Below are positions 54,716-64,000 of a DNA stretch of 64,000 bases, one piece after another (the first letter of the stretch is position 1; each line of letters starts with the position of its first letter). The DNA comes from Entoloma clypeatum. Its lineage: Eukaryota; Basidiomycota; Agaricomycetes; Agaricales; Entolomataceae. Under the pieces are notes generated by a model. It ran no database searches, was not told the origin of the DNA, and worked only from the letters and a program-made list of their open reading frames with translations. The position numbers and the translations under genes are program-made. The stretch lies in NCBI GenBank assembly GCA_963565915.1, contig OY751495.1, positions 3,720,001-3,784,000 of the forward strand, read 5' to 3'.

Positions 54716-55789
54716 ATGTCTTCAAACTCAAAACTCGACCTCGCTTCCTCCGTTCCCAAGCTCACCACCACAAACTTCTCCATCTATCAGGAGAAGATGA
54801 GCGCCTACCTGAAGGCAGCTAAAGTGTGGAGGATCGTCACCGGTGATAAGAAGATCCCGGCTGATCCTAAAGAGACAGACTTCCAAGACAAGTTAAACAC
54901 TTGGCATGAACAGGACGATCAGGCCCAAGGCCTAATTCAGATGTCCATTTCGGACTCTCTCGTCCATCACATCAAGGGAGCTAAAACCTCCAAGGAGATG
55001 TGGGACCTGATCGCCACTAAACTGTCCACGGTCGGCCCGTCCACCATCTTTGCTGACTTTCAGCAACTCCTCCGCACCTCTCTTTCTCCTGCCAATCCTT
55101 TATCTGGCATCGATAAGATGCAGACCCTGTTCCAACGACTCGAGCACAACCATATAGACATCCCCAAGTTCGTCCGGATCATGATGATCCTGAATGGACT
55201 GCCTCAGGGATATGATGGTCTAGTGCACAGCATCCTTTTTGATGCGGTACACTATGTGGCGCCTGGCGGCAATCAGTCCACTGTACTCGAAATCGGGAAA
55301 GTAATCGAGCAGGTACGCTCGGAATACTTCCGTAAAAACCCGCACGCTCCACAGTCCCAAGGAGGTGCTCACGCGAACAAAATCTCTGCGGTAAAACGCG
55401 CTCGTCCCAACCCCCCGAAGTACCAGCCTCGCACTGGACCCTCTCAGGGATATTCGGAAGGACCGGCTGCTAACCAGCAGCATTCGCATCAGCACTCCAA
55501 GCCCTGGAAAGGCAAGGGACGTGGAACTTCCGCTGGGAAGACCAAGGGCAAAGGACCCTGGAAAGGTAAAGAGAAGGCGCATTTTGCCTCCTCTGCAATG
55601 GATAGCGCCCCTGATGGGCAGCTCCCTATCCAGACCTTCCCCAACACTGTCATTTACGAAAATGGGTCTATCTTCACTCCGCACCCCTCATCATCCACCG
55701 ACTGGAGGATAAGGAATAACCAATCACTTGGATTGGTAATATTCCTGGCCCAGGCCCTTTCACAGACCTGGATGGAGCGCGCACACTAG
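54716..55789 (+). CDS. gag: Gag of copia E
   Basis: ATG 54716 (MSSNSKLDLASSVPKLTTTN), about 357 codons. UBN2/copia-gag core: KLTTTNFSIYQEKMSAYLKA, HIKGAKTSKEMWDLIATKL, MMILNGLPQGYDGL. A Lys/Gly-rich basic C-terminus (KPWKGKGRGTSAGKTKGKG) without CCHC knuckle. The frame ends in TAG 55787 and overlaps the open pol frame (from 55720) by about 70 bp, requiring a -1 change. In copia D gag and protease are fused in one frame, so this is either a programmed shift or a recent 1-bp indel. Confidence 0.88.
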   Translation: MSSNSKLDLASSVPKLTTTNFSIYQEKMSAYLKAAKVWRIVTGDKKIPADPKETDFQDKLNTWHEQDDQAQGLIQMSISDSLVHHIKGAKTSKEMWDLIATKLSTVGPSTIFADFQQLLRTSLSPANPLSGIDKMQTLFQRLEHNHIDIPKFVRIMMILNGLPQGYDGLVHSILFDAVHYVAPGGNQSTVLEIGKVIEQVRSEYFRKNPHAPQSQGGAHANKISAVKRARPNPPKYQPRTGPSQGYSEGPAANQQHSHQHSKPWKGKGRGTSAGKTKGKGPWKGKEKAHFASSAMDSAPDGQLPIQTFPNTVIYENGSIFTPHPSSSTDWRIRNNQSLGLVIFLAQALSQTWMERAH

Positions 55790-58700
55790 CTAACAGCATT
55801 GGTGTCCCTCCAACAGCTCAGAATCTGACTCGCCTCGTCGAGGTCCCTGCGCTTCAACGTAATGAAGCTGCAACGTCAAGGCCGCTCTCAGCGCCTCCGA
55901 CAATGGACCCCCAGAATCACCGCATTCCGGTTTTCGAAGAGACGCCGAGTAGAATCAGCTGGGCCGATGAGATGGAGACAGAAGACATAGCCCCCACCAT
56001 AAGGGGCTATTACGATGAAGGATACGTCAATGACTATATGGAGTATGAAGTTTCCCGTGGTGATGGAAACAACGACGACATGGGGTATGTTTCACATTCA
56101 ACAGCACGTACAACGCAGTTAACAAATACTTCACAGAAGCCTCTTTGGAGACGAGTGAATGGACGGCGGTCCAATGTATTTTTATCACCTGCTGTACACG
56201 CGCTTATAGCGCAAATAAATTCTCATTATGCGAATTGTGCTGAATGTAAGAAACAGAATCAATCCAATTGGATTCTTGATTCAGGTGCATCATTGCACTT
56301 TACTTATGATATCAATGATTTCATTGAGTATACCCCACTAAAAGATCGTCAATCTGTGCAAATTGCACAGAAAGGTCACACTATTCAGATCCTTGGACAA
56401 GGAACGGTGTTGATTAATCACACCATCAAGAAAAACGGGCGAGAACAAAATAAAATAACTCATCTATCACCCGTTTATTATATACCAGATTTAGACGTTC
56501 ATCTTTTATCTGTAGGCGAGATCCTTAAACAAGGAAATGAAATTAGCGGACGATTTGGTTCGATCACGCTAAAGACCAATTCAGGTCTTCCTTTGTTTAT
56601 GTGTTATCCTCATAAGACAAATGAATCGATTTATTGGCTAAACGCCACGATCATTAAAGAGGAACGAATACACTTGGTTAGTCTTAGTGTCTCACAGTCT
56701 GTTGATTATGACACTTGGCACAAGCGATTCGGACACCCTTCACATGAAGTACTGCGACATGCTTCTAAACATGTCAAAGGTTTCAATGGAGTGGACAAAC
56801 CGTCCACTGAGCGACCCTGCAAAGGATGCGCTCTTGGAAAGATGCCTTCAAAATCTTTCCCACCATCTCAGACACGCGCTAAAGCACCTCTTGAGCTAAT
56901 CCATTCGGATTTAAAGCAATTCAAGAAGGCGACTTATGGCAAATATAATTATTATATCAGCTTTGTTGATGACTACACGTCACATGCCTGGATCTCTTTA
57001 TTGAGACTAAAATCCGATGCACACTCTGCACTTCGTGATTTTCATGCCATGGTTAAAAGCCAATTCAATACGACAATTAAAACTTGGCATTTTGATGGCG
57101 GCGGTGAGTTTGTCCCTTTCCAAGCAGATATGCGTGAGATGGGAATCCAGGGTGAAGTTACTGTGCCGCACCAGCCACAACAAAACGGTCGAGCGGAACG
57201 TTTCAACAGAACTTTAATGGATAAAGCACTTGCTATGTTGCATGATGCTTGCCTACCCGAAATATGGATTCAATTTGCGGTAGAACATGCACTTCACTTG
57301 TATAACCGAACTCCATTGAAAAGACATGGATGGCTTACTCCGTATGAGTCCCTTAAAAAGGAAAAGCCTGATGTGTCGAACCTACACGTTTTTGGATGTG
57401 GTGCTTACGTCTTTCTTCCAAAAGAAATTCGTACTACCACTGCTAAATCCGAGCTGATGATTTTCATTGGATTTAAAACTGGAACTAAAGGTTACCGGTT
57501 TATGCGGATGCCAAACAACGTAGTCTTCATAGGTGTCACAGCAATGTTTGATGAACAGCTGTTCCCAAAATGTTCTACAATGAACAAAATACCTTCGATA
57601 ACACAATACCATGATCCAACATCAGACGATATGGGAAACGATGATGCAAATGGACATGATGGCCCATCTGTTTTACCAACCGACGATTTCCATTCGGAAG
57701 ATAATGATGCACATGGTCCTGGCGGTTCACATTACCCGTCTAATCCAGGAACCCATGATGACAATCATAACCTCCCTGATACAAATAGCGACCAAACTGG
57801 TCAGCTTCCCGAAGGTTCCAGTCAGACTCCTGATGGAACAAACAGACAGGACACCGCTGAGAATCAGCAGTGGGTTCCCCGAACTCGCAATCCAGGAAAA
57901 CGTGTGCGCATAGATGCACCAAACGATGATCATACCTTACCAGGAGATTATCGCCCACAGACTGATCGTCCTCGTCGTACTCGGGTTATACCCCAGCGTC
58001 CTGGAAATGTTTACGGGAATGACCCGGCTGAGGCCTTGCGTCAAAATCAGCGTGATTGGAGCAGAACCGTTCAGGAGGATTCACGGCGATACGCCTATAA
58101 TCCCCGATCGGAGACCAGACCCCAGCAATCTGGCGCTGTTCCATCAACTAGCTCCGCTGATCCTCAGATGTATCAGAACAATTCCAATCCAAATCCGGAT
58201 ATAGATATGGAGGAATTACTCTATATTAGGGAAGGGGGAGGACAGTCACAAATGCTTGTGCACTTGCTATCTAAAGCAATCCCTGCATATGACGAAATTC
58301 CACAAGACCCAAAGTCTCGGCAAATGAAGGACATAAATAAGCTACCTGAAAAGGAAAAGCTTGAATGGAAAGCAGCATGTCGTGAGGAACTAGAAGCCCT
58401 CCGAAAGCGCAATGTCTTTAAGTTGGTTGACCTGTCTAAAGGTCGTAAAACCATCAGAAATCGATGGGTATTCGACGTCAAAACTGACGGACGAAAGAAG
58501 GCACGACTCGTTGCCAAGGGTTTCTCACAGATCGAGGGTATCGATTTTGATGAGATCTTCTCACCTGTGATACGTTTCGAGACTATCCGAATCCTCTTCG
58601 CCGTAGCTGCGCTTGAAGGATGGGTGATTGAAGGAGTAGATGTCAAATCAGCTTTTCTCTATGGAGAGCTCGATGAGGAAATCTATATGAATCAACCCGA

Positions 58701-59898
58701 AGGCTTTGTTGTCAAAGGCCAAGAACGGAAGATCATCTGTTTATTAAAAGCACTCTATGGCCTAAAACAGGCTGCGAGAGCGTGGTGGATCGCGCTCAAT
58801 GCATCAATGGAGAAGCTAGGTTTTACTCGATGTAGAACTGACTCAGGCGTCTTTGTTTACCACAACAAACAATCAGGTGATTTGATAATCGCTTTGATCT
58901 ATGTTGATGACGGCCTGTTCATGGGATCAAACCCAGATCTTGTTCGCAAGATAAAATCTGACTTTAAAAATAAATGGGAAAGTCGTGATCTTGGTATTGC
59001 TAAAGAATTCTTGCGTATGAGAATACGACAAGATTCAGAAAAGCAGATCGTAACAATCGATCAGTCAGAATACCTAAAGAAGATCATTAAGCGCTTTGGC
59101 TTAGAAAATGCAAAGGCTGCTGACACTCCACTCCCAAAGGGTTATTACCCTGCACCAAATGAGGGGGAGGTGGATCCCACACTCAAAACAAGGTACCAAA
59201 TGATCATTGGATCGTTGTTGTACTTGTCCATTGGAACGAGACCGGACATTGCTTTTGCAGTTGCAAAAATATCACAAATGTCTGCGAACCCTTCCAAAGA
59301 GCATGAGAAATATGCTCTACGGATTATCAGATATCTTGTCGGTACTCAGGACTATTCTATAATCTATGATGGTCGATCCAAAGCTTCCTTTGAAGCATGG
59401 ACAGATTCAGACTGGGCATCAGACCCATCTGATAGAAAGTCCCAATCGGGATATTTCCTTAAGCTTGCAGGAGGACTTGTTCTTTGGAAAAGTCGCAAGC
59501 AAAAGACAGTGGCACATTCGTCCACTGAGGCGGAAATGGTTGCTGCCAGTGAATGTTCGCGGGAGTGCGAATGGGTTACTCATCTCTTCAAAGAGCTTGG
59601 ACTACAGGACATTACCAAAATGCCGTTCCATGTAGATAACTAAGGCACGATTTTCAATGCGCAAAACCCAGTCACTGAAGGCAGAACCAAACATATAGCA
59701 ATCCATCACTTTGCTAGATGCGATAGAGTTCAAGATGGATTGATCGAACCACGGTTCGTTCCGGGAACAGAGAATCCGGCTGATATGTTTACCAAGCCAC
59801 TTGGTCGCCAGGAATTTGAGAAATTCCGTGCTCTACTCCGAATGGAGTTTAAAGAGCCTTATACTCCACTTACGAAACCTACCCGGGATTCTAAGTGA
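55720..59898 (+). pseudogene. pol: Pol of copia E: protease, integrase, RT, RNase H (one stop)
   Basis: First ATG 55903; the frame is open from 55720. HYANCAECKKQ then protease WILDSGASLHFTYDI. Pre-integrase TWHKRFGHPS with CKGCALGKMP. Integrase ELIHSDLKQ, DGGGEFVPF, QQNGRAERFN. RT NRWVFDVKTDGRKKAR, VDVKSAFLYGEL, LIYVDDGLFMG. RNase H TDSDWASDPSDRKSQSGYF, SSTEAEMVAA. A TAA at 59641 falls where the family has Gln (HVDNQG), a C-to-T change; the frame then continues with NPVTEGRTKHIAIHHF and NPADMFTKPLG to the natural TGA at 59896. Only the tail of RNase H is lost. Confidence 0.93.
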
Positions 59899-59905
59899 GG
59901 GGGAG

Positions 59906-60249
59906 TGTTGAACATATCGCCAGATATGTCGCACCATGTGCTTGTCACAGGAAGTGACTATAAGTCACTATTACCATATATGTGAGTTTATGGTACAACC
60001 ACGGACACATGACTTGTTTATGTATTGTTTGTACAATGGTCCGTGCACATATTGGATTAGTATAAATACCCATGTATTTAGTACGGTGAATCCTAACTTC
60101 TTGAACACCCCAGTTCTCTGAGACGTTACAGCTAGTTAGCTTCTAGATCTCCACCAACGTCTCTTAACCAGGTTAGTCTAGCTTCCATATGCCTTCGTAC
60201 CGTTATGTCTTGAGCGCCCTTTGGGCTGCCTACATCGGTTACATCATTA
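59906..60249 (+). repeat. 3' LTR of copia E
   Basis: 344 bp, followed by CGATA (60250-60254). Repeats the ATG and first 20 codons of the membrane ORF, which here run into flanking DNA and stop soon. Confidence 0.93.
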
Positions 60250-60254
60250 CGATA

Positions 60255-60829
60255 ATCACAAGGATTCACCGTTTCTAGGCAGCGGTCTCCAACAACGACA
60301 CAAATCGACGATCAATCGAGCAACGCCCAACTTCGCCCATAAGTACAGCCTGGGTTATGTACTTCAACAAGCGGGACACCTCCACATTGTAGCCAAGTAC
60401 TCGTTTCCATCGCTCTGGAGAGGGTACTGTAGGGCCCAAACCAGCATTGTGTTGCTGATTTTTGTACACTAGTTTGCCATGAATTATTTCCACTTTTTCT
60501 CCCAATTATTTCGCCGTACTTCATCCAATTATTGTGGATAATGTTGGGATGAATTAACAATTGAATTACTCCTAGAAAAATCATGAAAGTGAGGTGCCAT
60601 CACACCCAAAAGTGCATCACTGAACACCGGTTAGAAAGGGCCCATGCTAGTGCAGTCACATTTGACAACATTTGAACCTCAGTGTTGCCTCAGTGTATGC
60701 ATCGGAGCACTAACTAGTCCATCTGACGAATTGACATTCCATTTGGTCCATTGCATGACCATTAACACGAGATTTACAAATCAGGGTTTTCCCGATGAGG
60801 CTGCACCGGGGTCAGTGTCTCCTAGACGC
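60255..60829. other. Intergenic, no gene recognised
   Basis: Only short frames; nothing recognisable. Confidence 0.35.
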
Positions 60830-61075
60830 GTTTCTGGTGGGCCACGACAACCATTTGGATATGACTACTTTGAAGCAGCGGCCATTCGGAGGCGTGAGCA
60901 ATCGAAGCGGACACAGGTAATCGATTGTGCGGGCTGCGGTACGAAGGGTAGAAAGGCGTGAATTCCAGACGTCAAGTCCGCAAAGAGCGAGCGAGGGTCC
61001 ACACTGTGCATTCCTGCGTCTTCGAGGGTGAATTACTCTAGGGGCGAAAGCACCCCATCAAAATCGGTCTCGAGG
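60830..61075 (-). pseudogene. F-box/LRR-type gene relic (middle part)
   Basis: Minus strand reads FTLEDAGMHSVDPRSLFADL, then ITCVRFDCSRLRMAAASK and a stop. It aligns with FILEGSGTYGVKPRPLSAEM and CTCVHFDYSLLRTAIALK of the gene at 62819-64000. Decayed paralogue, inward part only. Confidence 0.6.
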
Positions 61076-62026
61076 ACCATTCTGAGACGGTACGTGGGAG
61101 GGCGGAGCGGGGGAGGATAAAGGCACCGTGATTATCCGGGATCTCCATTCACGTAAACATAGTGGATGGAACGTAAAAGGCGGCGGGGAGGTGCATGGGT
61201 CGATGGAGCCGAGAGAGTCGACGAGCAACAATTCGTTAATCAGTTGAGACTCTCTCATACGATGTGAGAAGAGGACAATCTTGAGCCTCGATAACCCGAT
61301 TTGGGCATGACCCAGAAAGGTCCCACGTTCACGGGCCCAAATTTAAACTCCGTCCAAAACCTCATGGATCCACACGGACGAGGCGAGCGAGACGGCAAGT
61401 GTGGCTCAATTCGTACTAAGTGAAATGCAAACGTTTTCAAATTTCAACCGTCTTGCGCGCCCCACTCAATCGAGCTATACGTATGACCTATGTCGTGGAT
61501 CTACATACCAAGCATCAATTCCGTCACCGTCACCATGCATCAGAAGCTTGAACGTTGAACGTTGAACCCTGACTCTCACGTCATGACGGCCCGACAAATT
61601 GTACGACAGTTCGGCTTGCGTCTAGTAGTATCTGGACCTTTACTTGTACATTCTTCAGATTGGCGATATGGGATCCAGCCTGGACACAACGGCAGCTTGA
61701 TACATAGGCCCGAGGCGATCGCAAGGGCCTTCAATGCGACACTCGCTCGCCGAACAGGGGATTTTCCTCTTCCGGGTCAATGGCACGATCTACACATTGC
61801 ACCGCGATCATACTTAGTCCAGCCAGCCCCACGATGACCGCCTCACAGCGATCTCACTACTGGGTCGCCGACGGTCGCCGTCAAACCACACGTATCTGCT
61901 ATCTACCGGGATCTATGCGCGTTGACGGTTCCATGCTCCGAGCTCGCACTCCCGTGAATTTCCATGCCCTTGTTTCCGTTTATTCTACCTGGTACACAAC
62001 TAACATCTACACCCATCACTGATCTG
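61076..62026. other. Intergenic upstream of secreted protein 2
   Basis: No gene supported; short frames at 61562-61837 and 61780-62022 lack features. Confidence 0.35.
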
Positions 62027-62083
62027 CATAAAAGGGATGCCGCCAGAGTCCCCCCAGAACAACAGATCATCGTGCACTCACTC
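62027..62083 (+). promoter_or_regulatory. TATA box and conserved 5' UTR block of secreted protein 2
   Basis: CATAAAAGGGA at 62027-62037 and ATCATCGTGCACTCACTC at 62066-62083. The second block recurs upstream of secreted protein 1 (48637-48620) with one difference and similar distance to the ATG (28 and 24 bp). Confidence 0.65.
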
Positions 62084-62111
62084 AAATAAACCACCCCACC
62101 CTCGATACAAC

Positions 62112-62357
62112 ATGTACATCCTCCGCGCTCTCGGCATTACCCTCGCTCTTTGCGTGGTGGGCTCGTTGGAAACAAAACAGTGCACTGGGCCGAAAATGTC
62201 TTGCCAGCTCACCAACTGTTGCATTGCTGGTTATAAATGTAAAAGCGTGAATGCAGGTGCTGTCGTGGCCTGGGTAGGCCATTACCAGCTATCACAATCT
62301 CTCTGTCGAGCTGAAATTTTCAAAATATAGATCTGCCAACCTGATCACTCTCCGTGA
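62112..62357 (+). CDS. Small secreted six-cysteine protein 2
   Basis: Exon 1 62112-62273 (54 codons), intron 62274-62330 (57 bp; GTAGGC, CTGAA branch-like, ATAG), exon 2 62331-62357: 62 residues. Signal peptide MYILRALGITLALCVVGSLE. Cysteines C-x6-C-x4-CC-x5-C-x12-C; first Cys at residue 24 and the last spacing of 12 are as in protein 1, and the phase-0 intron is at the equivalent place, leaving the sixth Cys for exon 2. Paralogue of protein 1 on the opposite strand, 13.5 kb away with copia E between them. Cystine-knot-like secreted peptide; target unknown. Confidence 0.75.
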
Positions 62358-62818
62358 TCATTGTCGAAACCACTACCTATTCTTAGATTGTCCCGGTTAC
62401 GATTGTGTTTCGTCGTGCTGTTCGTTCCCTTCACATGCTGTCGAAGCAACTCCTACGCTGTGTCAACAATGTAGTGGTCAGATGAGGGCTTCAATTGATT
62501 CACAAGGTTCATGACAGATGGCAAAAGCAAACAACTTGAACTCCGTAGCACGATGCCAAACGAAGTCTTCAAGATGCGTAGCCGCGTCCGATCCCCAAGA
62601 GCAAGCTTAAGAGAAAATTCGCTCATGTAAATGGTATGCGTTCTTGATGAGTCTCAAAACAGCCCTCGTTTGTATTCGTCATGGAAACTTCAGAATTCTT
62701 CCTTACAGCACGTCAGCAGATCTTTTTCCTGCTGGGCCAGATCACCTCAGCAACGTTGCTGCCTAACGCCTACCCAAGCGAGGAAGCATCGTTGAGAACC
62801 TATCCACAGATTCGCATG
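62358..62818. other. Intergenic between two convergent genes
   Basis: 3' regions of secreted protein 2 and the F-box-type gene. No gene seen. Confidence 0.35.
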
Positions 62819-64000
62819 TTAGCGCATCCACTCCAAACGAAGGACTCCCCGCTCCTGGAAAGTCGGAAACCAAGACGGAGAGTATTTCTCCAGGTCCCCC
62901 TCCTCGCTCCTCTCAGGATCCGTCAGGAGGATCTCAAAATGAACCTTCTCCAGCTGCGGATACGCTTCGACCGTCAAAGAGCGAGTCAAGACCTTGTCAA
63001 GGGGCATCAACAGATCCGACCCCGTATCATAAATATCGGGTCCCATGTACCATTCGTCGTCGTAGCCGGTTTCGATAATAAATACGAGGCTTTGCATGCT
63101 GTTGGGTAGCGATTTTGTATCGAGGATGGCCCGGATCCAAGGCCATGCCAGACTGTCAAGGCAGCCGTGCGACACGTGGAATGACACTGCGCGAAGGTTT
63201 TGCAGGCTTCGAGTGTCAATGGGTCCGAGAGGTGTATCAGGAGGCGTGGAGACTGATGCGATGGATTGTTGAAGTCGGTACAGGAGGGGACATAAGAAAC
63301 CGACCGACTTACGGGTATTAATGGCAGACGGACAGTCAAAGATCAAAGACTCCAGCGAGCCTGCAGAAGCTTGCATGACCTCCCACGCGTATTCGAGTTC
63401 GTCCCCAACCCATCGACATATCTTCAGCTCGCGGAGACTGGTGAATATGTCGGGTTTGTTGGAGCTTGGAGGGCCTACTAGGTTTCTGACGAAGGACGCA
63501 GATCCTAGACCCCCAAACGACAGCGTCTTCAGCCGCACCGTGTTCAGCGTTTCCCAGTTGCGTTCTTCTGGTTGCGGCTGCGTCTTAACCGCTGATGATT
63601 CTGGTGCACCATCGTCGTGCACACACTTCGACCACTTCGATCCTCTGAATATCACGCGCTTCAGAGCGATGGCCGTTCTGAGGAGTGAGTAGTCGAAGTG
63701 GACGCAAGTACACAGCTTGAAAGCTACGGTACGCAGGGTAGCTTTTGGATTGCGGATGTCATTTCTGCAGAGAGCGGGCGAGGTTTGACGCCGTATGTCC
63801 CCGAACCTTCGAGAATGAATGACTCGAGACGGGAAAACATGCCAATAGCTTCCAGGAAATCCCGGTATGGGGACCATGGGGCCCATGGTTCATGATACCA
63901 ATAATATATCTCGACGGTCAGCTTCCGGGTGTAAGACGTGAGTATGTGGTTCCGAAAGAATACGTCCAGGGACCGGTATACCGAATTCCCCAACGAAATG
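62819..64000 (-). pseudogene. F-box/LRR-type hypothetical protein, frameshifted, cut by window edge
   Basis: The minus frame is open from the edge (YRSLDVFFRNHILTSYTRKL, WYHEPWAPWSPYRDFLEAIG) to about 63735, then a one-base frame change leads to TLRTVAFKLCTCVHFDYS, followed by LRR-like segments (LREL, LKTLSFGGLG, LRAVSFHVSHGCLDS, LVFIIETGYDDEW, LEKVHFEIL) to stop at 62819. The layout is that of the large basidiomycete family of F-box-like proteins; the F-box itself would lie beyond the edge. The frame change breaks a conserved stretch (IQKLP..LRTV) and may be a 4-bp deletion. Such proteins are substrate receptors of SCF ubiquitin ligases if active. Confidence 0.55.

Larger units (their letters stand above)
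53520..60249 (+). mobile_element. Ty1/copia element E, young
   Basis: 6730 bp, LTRs 53520-53862 (343 bp) and 59906-60249 (344 bp), TSD CGATA on both sides. The LTRs differ only at a short patch near position 30 and one further base. LTRs start TG and end TA, not CA. PBS at 53863, polypurine GGGGGAG at 59899-59905. Encodes an extra membrane ORF, gag and pol; damage seen is one stop near the end of pol and the gag/pol frame change. Confidence 0.95.

Noticed and set aside
60644..60961. 105-codon plus frame
   Set aside because: It is antisense to the F-box/LRR relic at 60830-61075 and has no features of its own.

Overview
The window looks like a transposon-rich stretch of a basidiomycete (probably Agaricomycete) nuclear genome. 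Reasons: chromodomain Ty3/gypsy and Ty1/copia elements, a Tc1-like element, hAT-like and LINE remnants, KDZ-transposase-associated and GRF-zinc-finger gene relics, short 55-85 bp GT..AG introns, and a CCC1/VIT1-type iron transporter. Cellular genes occur only between about 48 and 64 kb, in islands around one young copia element.

Region 1-22.4 kb is a four-level nest, dated by target-site duplications (TSDs) and LTR similarity. Gypsy C (minus, 18025-22389) is oldest. Gypsy A (plus, 1-18024) sits in C's 3' LTR. Copia D (minus, 3350-15681, TSD GCATC) sits in A's pol. Gypsy B (minus, 6635-13108, TSD AAAAC) sits in D and has an intact 1202-codon pol.

Region 21.8-31.1 kb holds a 1571-bp inverted duplication (21845-23415 and 26373-27943). 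It carries C's LTR, the end of a KDZ-associated gene and the last exon of a GRF-finger gene. The second arm lies inside a decayed gypsy (F), which also carries a solo LTR (25603-26191, TSD TACAA) and an orphan hAT-like end. A LINE fragment follows.

Region 31.1-47.6 kb contains gypsy G (minus), a truncated copy of a hAT-like repeat, a minus-strand LINE 3' end, and a larger LINE (J). J is split by a 4055-bp hAT-like element (K; 8-bp TSD GTCTGGAT) with inverted 20-bp minisatellites near both ends. K in turn holds a Tc1-like element with a DD34E transposase.

Region 47.6-64 kb has two six-cysteine secreted-peptide genes sharing intron position and promoter blocks, a three-exon CCC1-like transporter, F-box/LRR-type relics, and copia E (53520-60249, TSD CGATA). 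E carries an extra membrane-protein ORF ahead of gag, starting inside the LTR.

Most promising observations: (1) three gypsy families each show a Tf1-style self-priming signature: a 10-11 nt match between a site about 34 bp after the LTR TATA box and a PBS placed 2 nt after the LTR; (2) a conserved accessory ORF after gypsy pol, interrupted in both copies by an in-frame TGA-C with conserved sequence beyond it; (3) E's membrane/zinc/PPxY ORF; (4) the inverted duplication that stops exactly at an LTR terminus; (5) stops in old copies mostly of the CGA-to-TGA type, pointing to methyl-C deamination.
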